DNA of 55,398 nt. Origin: Solirubrobacterales bacterium. Its GTDB lineage: Bacteria; Actinomycetota; Thermoleophilia; Solirubrobacterales; Solirubrobacteraceae. Shown here piece after piece: positions 21,945-30,595 of this stretch. Below the pieces are notes generated by a model that saw only the letters and a program-made list of their open reading frames with translations, had not been told where the DNA came from and did no database searches. The stretch spans positions 1 to 55,398 of the forward strand of contig DAHUYL010000012.1 of assembly GCA_027315255.1 (NCBI GenBank), read 5' to 3'. Positions within the stretch are counted from its first letter, which is position 1, and the number at the start of each line of letters is the position of its first letter. The position numbers were made by a program, and so were the translations under genes.

Positions 21945-24029
21945 ATGCACAAGGCCGCTGATCGCATCAGGAATGTCGCGCTCGTCGGTCATCGCGGCAG
22001 CGGTAAGACCTCGTTGCACGAGGCGCTGCTGTTCCAAGCCGGACAGATCAACCGGCTGGGCACGGTGGTCGACGGATCGACCGTGTCGGACTCCGACGCC
22101 GACGAGAAGGCCAGGCAGATGTCGATCTCGGCGACTCTGACCTCGTTCGAGTGGCTCGGTCGCCGGGTCAACCTGATCGACTGCCCGGGGGAGCCGAGCT
22201 TCGTCGCCGACGCGCTCGGCGCGCTGCGCGTGTGCGAATCGGCCGTGTTCGTCGTCAACGCCGTGATGGGCGTCGAGGTCAGCACCGCGCGGCTGTGGAA
22301 GCGCGCCGCCGAGCTCGACCTTGCGCGCCTGGTGTTCGTGAACATGCTCGACCGCGAGCGCGCCGACTTCTTTCGCACCCTGGACGGGCTGAAGGCGAGC
22401 TTCGGCAACCACGTGGTCGCGACCGAGATCCCGATCGGCTCAGAGCACGAGGTCTCGGGCGTGATCGACCTCGTCGACATGAAGGCTTACGAATATGACC
22501 CCGCCCACCCGGCGCGCGAGAACTGTCGCGAGATCCCGATCCCGGACGAGCTCGCCGAGCGCGCGCAGGAGTACCGCGAGAAGCTGATGGACGAGGTTGC
22601 GGAGAACTCCGACGCGCTGATGGAGCGCTACCTCGAGGGCGAGGAGATCTCGCACGAGGAGATCGTCGACGCGCTCAAGGAAGGCACCAACCACGGCCAC
22701 ATCTTCCCGGTCACCTGCGGTGTTGCGACGCGCAACCTGGCGACCAACCGGCTGCTCGACGCGATCGTCGAGGACCTGCCCTCGCCGGTCAAGCACGGCG
22801 GGCTCGCAGTCGGCGAGGTGACGCTCGAGCCCGACGAGTCCAAGGAGCTGTTCGCATACGTGTTCAAGACGCGGGCCGACCCGTTCGCCGGGCGCGTCAA
22901 CCTGTTCCGCGTCTACCAGGGGGTGATCAAGCACGACACCCAGGTGCTCAACACCCGCGCGCATGCGAAGGAGCGGATCGGCCAGCTGATCGCATTCGAC
23001 GGCGGCCAGAGCAAGGGCGTCACCGAGTTCGGCCCGGGTGACATCGGCGCGGTCGCGAAGCTCAAGGAGACCAAGGCCGGCGACTGGCTGGCCGATCGCG
23101 ACGAGCCGATCCAGATGCCGAGCGTGACGATGCCCGCGCCGGTGATGGCGTTCGCGGTCGAGCCGAAGAGCAAGGGCGACGAGGACAAGGTGTTCACGGC
23201 GCTGCGCCGCCTCCAGGAGGAGGATCCGACGATCGACCTGCACCGCGATCCGCAGACCGGCGAGCAGATCGTCGCCGGGCTCTCGCAGGTTCACGTCGAG
23301 GTGATCGTCGACCGGATGCGCTCGCGGTTCGGTGCCGAGGTCAACCTGAAGCCGCCGCGCGTCCCCTACCTCGAGACGATCCGCCGGCCGGCGACCGCGC
23401 ACGGCCGCCACAAGAAGCAGACCGGCGGGCGCGGCCAGTTCGGCGACTGCCACATCTCGATCGAGCCGCTGAATGATCCCACCCACCCCACCGGATTCGA
23501 GTTCATCGACGCGATCAAGGGGGGCGTGATCCCGGGCGGGTTCATTCCGGCGGTCGAGAAGGGCGTGCTCGAGGCGATGCAGAACGGGGTCGTCGCCGGC
23601 TACCCCGTCAAGGACGTGCGCGTCCGGTTGTTCGACGGCTCCTACCACTCGGTCGACTCCTCCGAGATGGCGTTCAAGCTGGCCGGTTCGATGGCGATGA
23701 AGCAGGCGCTCGAGCAGGCCTCGCCGGTGCTGCTCGAGCCGATCATGCTGGTGACGGTGTCGGCTCCCGAGGACGCGGTCGGCGACGTGATGGGAGACCT
23801 CAGCTCACGTCGTGGCCGGCCCCAGGGGACCGAGCCGGCAGGCGCCGGCATGACCGAGGTCAAGGCCGAGGTGCCGATGTCGGAGATGCTGGCCTACGCA
23901 CCGGACCTGCGATCGATCACGGGCGGGCAGGGCGAGTTCACGATGGAGTTCCTCCGCTACGAGGAGGTCCCGGCCCACCTCGCCGGCAAGGTCGTCGCAG
24001 ACGCGGGCGCCGAGGCGGTGAGGGCGTAG
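21945..24029 (+). CDS. Elongation factor G-like GTPase (EF-G paralogue)
   Basis: A 694-aa translational GTPase with the EF-G domain order. G1 is GHRGSGKTS (residues 15-23) and G3 is IDCPGEPSF. The usual RGITI switch I motif is replaced by DEKARQMSISAT, and the G4 motif NKxD reads NMLD near residue 132. Domains III-V are present (for example VPYLETIRRPATAHGRHKKQTGGRGQFGDCHI is the domain IV entry, quoted here as GGRGQFGDCHI). These features place it with the EF-G2/EF-G-like group, not the main translocase, so it may serve ribosome recycling or stress. ATG 21945 with a GAGAGGAGC site is chosen over GTG 21930. Confidence 0.9.
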   Translation: MHKAADRIRNVALVGHRGSGKTSLHEALLFQAGQINRLGTVVDGSTVSDSDADEKARQMSISATLTSFEWLGRRVNLIDCPGEPSFVADALGALRVCESAVFVVNAVMGVEVSTARLWKRAAELDLARLVFVNMLDRERADFFRTLDGLKASFGNHVVATEIPIGSEHEVSGVIDLVDMKAYEYDPAHPARENCREIPIPDELAERAQEYREKLMDEVAENSDALMERYLEGEEISHEEIVDALKEGTNHGHIFPVTCGVATRNLATNRLLDAIVEDLPSPVKHGGLAVGEVTLEPDESKELFAYVFKTRADPFAGRVNLFRVYQGVIKHDTQVLNTRAHAKERIGQLIAFDGGQSKGVTEFGPGDIGAVAKLKETKAGDWLADRDEPIQMPSVTMPAPVMAFAVEPKSKGDEDKVFTALRRLQEEDPTIDLHRDPQTGEQIVAGLSQVHVEVIVDRMRSRFGAEVNLKPPRVPYLETIRRPATAHGRHKKQTGGRGQFGDCHISIEPLNDPTHPTGFEFIDAIKGGVIPGGFIPAVEKGVLEAMQNGVVAGYPVKDVRVRLFDGSYHSVDSSEMAFKLAGSMAMKQALEQASPVLLEPIMLVTVSAPEDAVGDVMGDLSSRRGRPQGTEPAGAGMTEVKAEVPMSEMLAYAPDLRSITGGQGEFTMEFLRYEEVPAHLAGKVVADAGAEAVRA

Positions 24030-24126
24030 TCGCGCCACTCACCGAGCGCAGCGTGACCGGCCGCCGGGTCGACTGCGCTAGCCTGGTCCGCTCCTGCCGA
24101 TTGGCCAACCGGGGCGCCCAGGCGGG

Positions 24127-24132
24127 TAGGCT
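24127..24132 (+). promoter_or_regulatory. -10-like box TAGGCT with upstream dyad
   Basis: TAGGCT precedes ATG 24151 by 18 bases. A 16-base imperfect palindrome built on TTGGCCAA (24097-24112) lies where the -35 region would be. A second box, TAGCCT, is at 24079-24084. Confidence 0.4.
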
Positions 24133-24150
24133 GCGTCCCACGCCGAGAAG

Positions 24151-24981
24151 ATGAGCACGAAGGACATCCGCACCCACCACGACCACAGCGTCTGCGACGT
24201 CTGCGGCCGCACGCTGCTCCGCGGCGAGCGCGCCGAGGTCTACCTAAGCGGCGGATCGCGCCGATCTGTGTGCGAGCTGTGCAAGACCCACGCGCTCCAC
24301 GCCGGCTGGGTTCGCGAGGGAACAGTGCCGGACTACGAGCTCGGCTCCGCCCGCTCCGAGCGGCGTGGCTCGCTGCTGCGGCGCTGGCGGCGCCGCGAGC
24401 GTCCTGCGCCTGTGCGCTCGCTGCAGCCGGCCGCCGCATGGGACGCGTTCGAGCCCGAGCATCTGAACGGATCGACCGGCGACCCCGCGTCCGAACCCGC
24501 ACTCGGCGACGCCGTCGCGTTCGACGGCGAGTTCCCGACGGACGGATTCGGCGAGCCGCCCGTGCCGGCGGCTCCCGTGCGCGCCGTCTCGACCCCGCCC
24601 GCCCGGACGCGGTGGCGCGGCGGTGCACGCGAGCGGTCCGCCGAGCCGCGCAAGGTCAGGGCGGTGCCGACCGGCGAGGACCAGAAGATCGCCTCGTCGA
24701 TCGACCTGTTCAACCATTCCGAGCACCGACGCACCGTCGCCGGCGTGGCCCGCTCGCTGGGAGCGCCGTCGGTCAGCGTCGCGCCCGACCCCGCGCACGC
24801 GAGCCTCGTCTGGATCGTCGTCGCGTGGGAGCTGTGCTGGTACCGCTACGAGGTCGACCTGGCCGGCGACGGCACCAGCGTGCGCGTCGACGCGCAGGGT
24901 TACGACCCCGAGCAGCTGGGTCCGCACGAGCGACTCGCCAACGCCGTTGCAGACGAGGTCGGGCAGCTGCGCGTGCATTAG
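24151..24981 (+). CDS. Zinc-ribbon protein of unknown function
   Basis: A 276-aa protein that I cannot name. Cys15, Cys18, Cys41 and Cys44 (CDVC and CELC) form a likely four-cysteine zinc ribbon at the N-terminus. A basic stretch and a long low-complexity region rich in Pro, Ala and Glu follow (about residues 70-170). The C-terminal part (about 175-276) is a folded domain with IASSIDLFNHSEHRRTVAGV, a Trp-rich SLVWIVVAWELCWYRYEVDL strand pair and YDPEQLGPHERLANAVADEV. The layout suggests a nucleic-acid or protein adaptor. It stands alone with its own promoter boxes. No membrane segment is evident. Confidence 0.7.
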   Translation: MSTKDIRTHHDHSVCDVCGRTLLRGERAEVYLSGGSRRSVCELCKTHALHAGWVREGTVPDYELGSARSERRGSLLRRWRRRERPAPVRSLQPAAAWDAFEPEHLNGSTGDPASEPALGDAVAFDGEFPTDGFGEPPVPAAPVRAVSTPPARTRWRGGARERSAEPRKVRAVPTGEDQKIASSIDLFNHSEHRRTVAGVARSLGAPSVSVAPDPAHASLVWIVVAWELCWYRYEVDLAGDGTSVRVDAQGYDPEQLGPHERLANAVADEVGQLRVH

Positions 24982-24993
24982 CGCTCGCACAGC

Positions 24994-24999
24994 TAGCAT
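24994..24999 (+). promoter_or_regulatory. -10-like box TAGCAT
   Basis: TAGCAT ends 9 bases before GTG 25009, a leaderless arrangement, and would drive the long rnhA-to-recN gene series. Confidence 0.45.
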
Positions 25000-25008
25000 C
25001 AGCGCACC

Positions 25009-25242
25009 GTGATCTATTGCGTCGTCCCCGAGGCGCTTGCCGACGAGCTGTTCGACAAGTTGACCGACTACTACGCCGACGATCCGAACGTGACCGTGAT
25101 CATCGAGCGCCGCAGGGCCTCGCGCAGGCGACCGGCCGGCGGTGGGGCGGGCCCCGGTACCAGCGGCGGCAGCCGGACCAAGCGCGACCGCCGGCGCCCG
25201 CGGATCGTCGGCGAGCTGCCGGAAACGCCACCGGGTAGCTGA
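25009..25242 (+). CDS. Small basic-tailed protein of unknown function
   Basis: A 77-aa protein. The first 40 residues (CVVPEALADELFDKLTDYYA and NVTVIIERR) look like a compact alpha/beta unit. The remainder is rich in Arg, Gly and Ser and is probably disordered. It may bind nucleic acid through the basic tail. The family is unknown to me. Its stop is immediately followed by the GTG start of rnhA, so the two are probably co-translated. Confidence 0.7.
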   Translation: MIYCVVPEALADELFDKLTDYYADDPNVTVIIERRRASRRRPAGGGAGPGTSGGSRTKRDRRRPRIVGELPETPPGS

Positions 25243-25668
25243 GTGCCCGAGGACGGCCGGACGCTCGTCCTGCACGTCGACGGCGGCGCCAGGGGGAACC
25301 CGGGGCCGGCGGCGATCGGCGTGGTCGTCTCCGAGCTCGACGGGACCGTGCTCGACGAGGTCGCGGAGCCGATCGGGGTCACGACCAACAACGTCGCCGA
25401 GTACCGCTCGCTGCTGCGCGGCCTCGAGCTGGCGGCGGCGCTGGGCGCCGCCGAGGTGCGGATCGTCGGCGACTCCGAGCTGATCGCCAGGCAACTCGAC
25501 GGCTCCTACCGGGTCAGGCACCCGGCGATGAAGCCGCTGCACGCCGAAGCGATCGCAGCGCTCGGCGCATTTGCGCGATGGAGCATCCGCACCGTGCCGC
25601 GTGCGCAGAATGCCCGCGCCGACGAGCTCGTCAACCGCGCGCTCGACGGCGTGCTCGGCCGCCGCTGA
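25243..25668 (+). CDS. rnhA: Ribonuclease HI-family protein
   Basis: A 141-aa RNase H-fold nuclease that degrades RNA in RNA-DNA hybrids. The active-site carboxylates are all visible: Asp in HVDGGARGNPGPAA, Glu in NNVAEYRSLLRGLE, Asp in IVGDSELI and Asp in NARADELVNRAL. It is of the short bacterial type without the basic handle of E. coli RNase HI. GTG 25243 directly abuts the preceding TGA. Together with rnhB (8272) the organism has both RNase H classes. Confidence 0.92.
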   Translation: MPEDGRTLVLHVDGGARGNPGPAAIGVVVSELDGTVLDEVAEPIGVTTNNVAEYRSLLRGLELAAALGAAEVRIVGDSELIARQLDGSYRVRHPAMKPLHAEAIAALGAFARWSIRTVPRAQNARADELVNRALDGVLGRR

Positions 25669-25689
25669 GTGGCGGACGCTGCGGCCGGG

Positions 25690-25695
25690 TATCCT
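25690..25695 (+). promoter_or_regulatory. -10-like box TATCCT
   Basis: TATCCT ends 7 bases before GTG 25703 and supports that start for the small XseB-like gene. Confidence 0.45.
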
Positions 25696-25702
25696 TGTGC
25701 AG

Positions 25703-25915
25703 GTGACGGATGCGCTCCACGAGCTTCGGCTCAGGTTGCACGAGGCGGTGGTCCGGCTTCGGACCGGCGGCGCGGAGCCGGATGCCACGCTTGCACTGAT
25801 CGAGGAGTGCGCGCAGCTGGCCAGCGAGGCGGCAGCCCAGGTCGACGGCTACGCCCGCGCGGCGGTCGAGCCGCTCCCGGACCTGCCGGGACAGCTGCCG
25901 CTGTCGGCGGTCTGA
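25703..25915 (+). CDS. Small helical protein, possible exodeoxyribonuclease VII small subunit (XseB-like)
   Basis: A 70-aa protein predicted to be a helical hairpin: LHELRLRLHEAVVRLRTGG, a short turn, then LALIEECAQLASEAAAQVD. XseB proteins have this size and shape, with a pattern like LEEIVxRLExGxLxLEEALxLxEEGxxLxxxCxxxLxxAE, and they are often encoded just before the prenyl synthase and dxs, as here. The match is by pattern and position only, and no xseA gene is in the window. The C-terminal Pro/Leu-rich tail is not typical. Confidence 0.5.
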   Translation: MTDALHELRLRLHEAVVRLRTGGAEPDATLALIEECAQLASEAAAQVDGYARAAVEPLPDLPGQLPLSAV

Positions 25916-25922
25916 CGCGCCG

Positions 25923-26834
25923 GTGACTGTGGCCGGCGAGCCCGCGGTGATCGCGGACCCAACCTATCCGGACTATCTCCGCTCGCGGGTGGACGAGTAC
26001 CTGGCGGAGCTGCGGTTCGCGACCGACCAGGGGACGGCCGGCCTCGAGGAGGCGATGCGCTACTCGCTCCTGGCCGGCGGCAAGCGCATCCGCCCGGTGC
26101 TGGCGCTCGCCACGGCCGAGGCGATCGGCCGCGACCCGGAGACGGTGCTGCCACTCGCGGCCGCGATCGAGCTGATCCACACGTACTCGCTGATCCACGA
26201 CGACCTTCCGGCGATGGACGACGACGAGCTTCGCCGGGGGCGCCCGACCTGCCACGTCGCGTTCGGCGAGGATGTGGCGATCCTCGCGGGCGACGGTCTC
26301 TACGCCGAGGCGTTCGCGCACCTGCTCGCGAGGCAGCCGGGCGAGCCGCGCAGCGTGATCGACGCGGCCGCCGAACTGGCCGCCGCGACCGGCGTGCAGG
26401 GGATGGTGGGCGGTCAATATCTGGACGTCGCCGCCACCGCAGCAGCGGGCCCGGCGGGGCTGCGACAGCTGCATGCGCTCAAGACCGGCCGGCTGATCAA
26501 GGCGAGCATCGTCTGCGTGCTGCTGATCGACGGTGGCCTCGAACCTGCGACAATCGCCGGGTTCACGAGCTTTGCGGGTGAGCTGGGGGTGCTGTTCCAG
26601 ATCGTCGACGACATCCTCGACGTGACCGGCTCTCAGGCCGCGCTGGGGAAGTCCTCGGGCACGGACGAGCGTCTCGGACGCCGCACCTACGTGAGCGAGT
26701 TCGGCCTCGAGGGGGCGCGACGGCTCGCGAGCGAATCCCACGGGCGTGCCCGCGCCACGCTGGTCGAGGTGGCTCCCGAGTCGCCGGGAACGCTTGTCCA
26801 GATCACCGACTTCGTTGCGCTGCGCAGCTACTGA
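25923..26834 (+). CDS. ispA: Short-chain polyprenyl (farnesyl/geranylgeranyl) diphosphate synthase
   Basis: A 303-aa trans-prenyltransferase that condenses IPP with allylic diphosphates. The first Asp-rich motif is in HTYSLIHDDLPAMDDDELRR, the second in FQIVDDILDVTG; GGKRIRPVL is the IPP-binding loop. The closing part (GKSSGTDERLGRRTYVSEFG) resembles FPP synthases but chain length cannot be set from sequence alone. The GTG start is 8 bases after the preceding stop. It is followed by dxs, so precursor supply and prenyl elongation are encoded together. Confidence 0.92.
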   Translation: MTVAGEPAVIADPTYPDYLRSRVDEYLAELRFATDQGTAGLEEAMRYSLLAGGKRIRPVLALATAEAIGRDPETVLPLAAAIELIHTYSLIHDDLPAMDDDELRRGRPTCHVAFGEDVAILAGDGLYAEAFAHLLARQPGEPRSVIDAAAELAAATGVQGMVGGQYLDVAATAAAGPAGLRQLHALKTGRLIKASIVCVLLIDGGLEPATIAGFTSFAGELGVLFQIVDDILDVTGSQAALGKSSGTDERLGRRTYVSEFGLEGARRLASESHGRARATLVEVAPESPGTLVQITDFVALRSY

Positions 26835-26861
26835 CGCCCGCGCCGCCCGTTAACACCGCCG

Positions 26862-28811
26862 ATGAGCACCCTTCTCTCCCGCATCGAACGCCCCCAGGAT
26901 CTTCATGGCCTGACGGACGACGAGCTCCAGCTCGTCTCCCAGGAGGTGCGCGAGCACATCATCGACACGGTCGGCGAGATCGGCGGCCACTTCGGCGCGA
27001 ACCTCGGAACCTGCGAGATCGCGGTCGCGCTGCACTCGCTGCTGGATTCCCCGCACGACAAGATCGTGTGGGACGTCGGCCACCAAGCCTACCCGCACAA
27101 GATCCTCACCGGCCGCCGCGATCAGCTCCTGACGATTCGCCACTACGAGGGGCTGGCGCCGTTCTGCGCCCGGCACGAGTCCGAGCACGACATCGTGGGC
27201 GCCGGCCACGCCTCCACGGCGATCGGCTACGCGGTCGGCATCAAGGAGGCGATGCGGCGTGGCCACGGCGAGGACCGTCGCGTCGTGGCGGTCGTCGGCG
27301 ACGGCGCGATGACGGGCGGCGTCGCGTTCGAGGCGGTGCATCAGGCGGGCGGCCTCGGCACGCCGATCGTCGTGCTGCTCAACGACAACGGCATGTCGAT
27401 CGCACCCAACGTCGGTGCGCTGTCGCGCTACTTCAATCGGGTGCGGCTGAACCCGAAGCTGTGGCATGCCCGCGAGGACCTGGAGGGGGGGCTGATGAAG
27501 CTGCCGCCGCCGCTCGGGGCGGCGTTCGAGAAGCTCGGTCCCCAGTTCAAGGAGTCGATCAAGGCGTTCTGGGCACCCGGCCTGTGGTGGGAGGAGCTCG
27601 ACTGGGCGTATATGGGCGTGATCGACGGCCATGACGTGCGGGTGCTGCGCCGGGCCCTGCGCGAGGCGCTGGCGGCCGAGCGACCGGTGGTCGTGCACTG
27701 CGCGACCGTCAAGGGCAAGGGGTTCGCTCCCGCCGAGGAGGGCGGGCTCGAGGGGATGGAGAAGTGGCACGCGGCGAAGCCGAAGTCGATCTCCGGCGGG
27801 GTTCCGGCTGTCGTCTCCAAGGCGACCGGCGCCACCAACGGAGCGGCGCCGCGGCCGCAGTACACGAACGTGTTCGGCGAGGCGCTCGTGCGCGAGTGCC
27901 GGCGCGACGATCGCGTGCTCGGGATCACCGCCGCGATGAACTCGGGGACCGGGCTCAACATCCTGCAGCGGGAGCTGCCGGATCGCTACTTCGACGTCGG
28001 CATCGCCGAGCAGCAGGCGGTGCTGTTCGCCGCCGGGCTCGCGCTCCAGGGCGCCAAGCCGGTGGCCGCCATCTACTCGACGTTCCTGCAGCGTGCGTTC
28101 GACCAGATCGTCCACGACGTCTGCCTGCAGAAGCTGAACGTCGTGTTCGCGATGGACCGCGCCGGCCTCGTCGGCGACGACGGGCCGACCCATCACGGCG
28201 CGTTCGACATCGCCTACCTGCGCTGCCTCCCGAACATCGTGCTGATGGCACCCCGCGACGAGGCGATGCTGGTGCACATGCTGCACACCGCGCTCGTCTA
28301 CGACGACGGACCGGTCGCGCTCCGCTACCCGCGCGGGGAGGGGCTCGGCGTTCCGGTCCCCGAGCGCCCGCGCGCGCTCCCGATCGGCACCGGCGAGATC
28401 CTCCGCGAGGCGGACGGAGGAGGCGTCCACGTCGCGCTGCTCGGCTACGGAAGCGGCGTCGCCAAGGCGCTCGACGCGGCCGATCTCCTGGCCGCCGGCG
28501 GGATCGCGGCGACCGTCGCCGACGCACGCTTCGCCAAGCCGATCGACGCCGCCCTGGTGGCGCAGCTGGCGGCCGAGCACGAGCTGCTCGTCACCGTCGA
28601 GGAGGGCGTGCTCGCGGGCGGCTTCGGTACCGCCGTGTGGGAGGCGCTGAGCGAGACGCCGATCGACACGCGGATCCTGCGAGTCGGGCTTCCCGACCGA
28701 TACGTCACGCACGGGGCGCCGGCGCTGCTGCACGCCGAGGTCGGGTTCACGGCGGAGCGGATCGCCGAACGGATCGAGGCGGCCGTCGCGGAGCGCTCGC
28801 AGGTCGCGTAG
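26862..28811 (+). CDS. dxs: 1-deoxy-D-xylulose-5-phosphate synthase
   Basis: Dxs makes the first intermediate of the MEP isoprenoid pathway from pyruvate and glyceraldehyde 3-phosphate, using thiamin diphosphate. The 649-aa protein has the ThDP/Mg motif VVGDGAMTGGVAFEA ... LNDNGMSI, the histidine-containing VGHQAYPHKILTGR, and the catalytic glutamate in FDVGIAEQQAV. The transketolase C-terminal domain is complete. It starts 27 bases after the prenyl synthase. The dxs-tlyA-nadK-recN order that follows is a common actinobacterial and Firmicute arrangement. Confidence 0.97.
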   Translation: MSTLLSRIERPQDLHGLTDDELQLVSQEVREHIIDTVGEIGGHFGANLGTCEIAVALHSLLDSPHDKIVWDVGHQAYPHKILTGRRDQLLTIRHYEGLAPFCARHESEHDIVGAGHASTAIGYAVGIKEAMRRGHGEDRRVVAVVGDGAMTGGVAFEAVHQAGGLGTPIVVLLNDNGMSIAPNVGALSRYFNRVRLNPKLWHAREDLEGGLMKLPPPLGAAFEKLGPQFKESIKAFWAPGLWWEELDWAYMGVIDGHDVRVLRRALREALAAERPVVVHCATVKGKGFAPAEEGGLEGMEKWHAAKPKSISGGVPAVVSKATGATNGAAPRPQYTNVFGEALVRECRRDDRVLGITAAMNSGTGLNILQRELPDRYFDVGIAEQQAVLFAAGLALQGAKPVAAIYSTFLQRAFDQIVHDVCLQKLNVVFAMDRAGLVGDDGPTHHGAFDIAYLRCLPNIVLMAPRDEAMLVHMLHTALVYDDGPVALRYPRGEGLGVPVPERPRALPIGTGEILREADGGGVHVALLGYGSGVAKALDAADLLAAGGIAATVADARFAKPIDAALVAQLAAEHELLVTVEEGVLAGGFGTAVWEALSETPIDTRILRVGLPDRYVTHGAPALLHAEVGFTAERIAERIEAAVAERSQVA

Positions 28812-28833
28812 CGCTTCCGGGGAGCGCGGGGGG

Positions 28834-29625
28834 TTGAAGCGCGTTCGCCTCGACACCCTGCTGGTCGACCGGGGATTGTTCGAGTCCCGCTCGCGCGCCG
28901 CCGCGTCGATCCTCGCCGGCGAGGTGCTGCTGCTCCCGGGGCGCTCGCGCGCGTCGAAGCCGGGTCAGCTGGTCGACGTCGAGATCGAGCTGTCGGTCGA
29001 GCGCGAGCGGCCGTACGTGTCGCGCGGAGGGGTGAAGCTCGCGAGCGCGCTCGACAGCTTCGGGCTCGACGTCGGCGGCGCCCGTGCGCTGGACGTCGGC
29101 GCCTCGACCGGCGGCTTCACCGACTGCCTCCTGCAGCGCGGCGTGGCGCACGTGGTCGCGCTCGACGTCGGCTACGGCGAGCTCAGCTGGAAGCTGCGTG
29201 GCGATCCGCGGGTCACGGTGCTCGAGCGGCGCAACGCCCGCGCGGTGCAGCGCGACGACCTGCCGTACGCTCCCGACCTGATCGTGGTCGACGTGTCGTT
29301 CATCTCGCTCACGAAGGTCCTCCCGGCGGTGCTCGCGTGCGCCGCCGAGCGGTTCGACTGCCTGGCGATGGTCAAGCCGCAGTTCGAGGTCGGGCGCGAG
29401 CGGGTCGGCAAGGGCGGCGTCGTCCGCTCGCTCGAGTGGCGGCGCGAGGCGGTCGCGGCCGTCGCCCGAGCCGCGCTCGGACTCGGCGCGGGGCTCGCCG
29501 GGTTCGCGAGCTCTGGGCTTCCGGGTCCGAAGGGCAACCGCGAGACGTTCGTGTGGCTGACCGAGCGGGGCGGGCGCGGCACGTCGCTCGACCTGGACGC
29601 AGCGCTCGCGGGGGTGGAGGTTTGA
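28834..29625 (+). CDS. tlyA: TlyA-family rRNA 2'-O-methyltransferase / S4-domain protein
   Basis: A 263-aa protein with an N-terminal S4 RNA-binding domain (RLDTLLVDRGLFESRSRAAA) and a FtsJ-like Rossmann methyltransferase domain (ALDVGASTGGFTDCLLQRG, IVVDVSFISLTKVLP, AMVKPQFEVGRE). TlyA of mycobacteria methylates 16S and 23S rRNA and confers capreomycin sensitivity; the family K-D-K-E residues appear to be present. The start is TTG 28834, 23 bases after dxs. Its TGA overlaps the TTG start of nadK. Confidence 0.93.
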   Translation: MKRVRLDTLLVDRGLFESRSRAAASILAGEVLLLPGRSRASKPGQLVDVEIELSVERERPYVSRGGVKLASALDSFGLDVGGARALDVGASTGGFTDCLLQRGVAHVVALDVGYGELSWKLRGDPRVTVLERRNARAVQRDDLPYAPDLIVVDVSFISLTKVLPAVLACAAERFDCLAMVKPQFEVGRERVGKGGVVRSLEWRREAVAAVARAALGLGAGLAGFASSGLPGPKGNRETFVWLTERGGRGTSLDLDAALAGVEV

Positions 29626-30539
29626 GCGGCTTCGCCGGTGGCGCCGCGGCAGGACCGCCCGGCCGGATTCGCGTCGCCTCGGTGTTCACCCACCGGCGGC
29701 CCGACGAGACACGGTCGGCGATCGCGTCGCTGCGGCGCGCGGCCGCCGCCGCCGGCGCGACGCTCCGCTTCAGCCCGGGGGAGGCCGCCAAGCTCGCGCT
29801 GTCCCCGGGGGCGGGGCTCGAGCTGGCGGCCGGCCTCGATCCCGCCGGCCCCGCTCGCCGGGACGTCGACCTCTGCTTCGCGCTCGGGGGCGACGGCACG
29901 ATCCTGACGGCCCTGCGCCACTATGCCGGCGCCGGCGTGCCGGTCTTCGGCGTCAACTTCGGCGAGGTCGGGTTCCTGTCGACGGTCGACCGCGAGCGAG
30001 CCGAGGAAGGGTTCGAGCTGGCGTTTCGCCGCGAGTTCGACGTGCTGGCGCTGCCTGCGATCGCGATCGACGGCGAGCGCCCGGAGACGATCGCGATCAA
30101 CGACGTCTCGATCGTCCGCCGTCACGGCCGGCCGGTCGCCCAGCTCGCCTACTCGGTCGGCGCCGACGAGGTCGGCCGCGTCCGCTGCGACGGGCTCGTG
30201 GTCTCCACCCCGGCGGGCTCGACGGGCTACAACATGGCCAACGGGGGGCCCGTGATGGCCTGGGGCGTGGAGGGGCTGGTGGTCTCGTTCATCGCGCCGC
30301 ACTCGCTGACCGCCAGGCCGGTCGTCGTCGCCCCCGGCGACGTCGTCACGATTCACAACCGCTCGCTCGACGAGGCCGCCGAGGTCGCCCTCGACGGCCG
30401 CCCGGCTGGCCTGCTCGAAGCGGGCGCGAGCCTCGAGGTCAGATTCGCCGATGCCGGCGCGCTGCTGGCCCAGCTGCCCGGCGTGACCTTCTACCGGCGC
30501 CTGCGCGAGAAGTTCGGTCGGCTGGCCGCGATGCCCTGA
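29622..30539 (+). CDS. nadK: NAD kinase
   Basis: NadK phosphorylates NAD to NADP. The 305-aa protein has the family signatures LGGDGTILTALRHY, FGVNFGEVGFLST, INDVSIVRR and DGLVVSTPAGSTGYNMANGGP. The start is TTG 29622, overlapping the tlyA stop as TTGA, with GGAGG directly before it; a longer upstream frame exists but is a shadow of tlyA. The first 15 residues are Gly/Ala-rich and not conserved. Downstream recN starts after 56 bases. Confidence 0.94.
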   Translation: MSGFAGGAAAGPPGRIRVASVFTHRRPDETRSAIASLRRAAAAAGATLRFSPGEAAKLALSPGAGLELAAGLDPAGPARRDVDLCFALGGDGTILTALRHYAGAGVPVFGVNFGEVGFLSTVDRERAEEGFELAFRREFDVLALPAIAIDGERPETIAINDVSIVRRHGRPVAQLAYSVGADEVGRVRCDGLVVSTPAGSTGYNMANGGPVMAWGVEGLVVSFIAPHSLTARPVVVAPGDVVTIHNRSLDEAAEVALDGRPAGLLEAGASLEVRFADAGALLAQLPGVTFYRRLREKFGRLAAMP

Positions 30540-30595
30540 GGGCTTGGAGACGAGCACCGAGCCGATCCGTCGGGCGCCGGTGCTAGACAGGGGCC

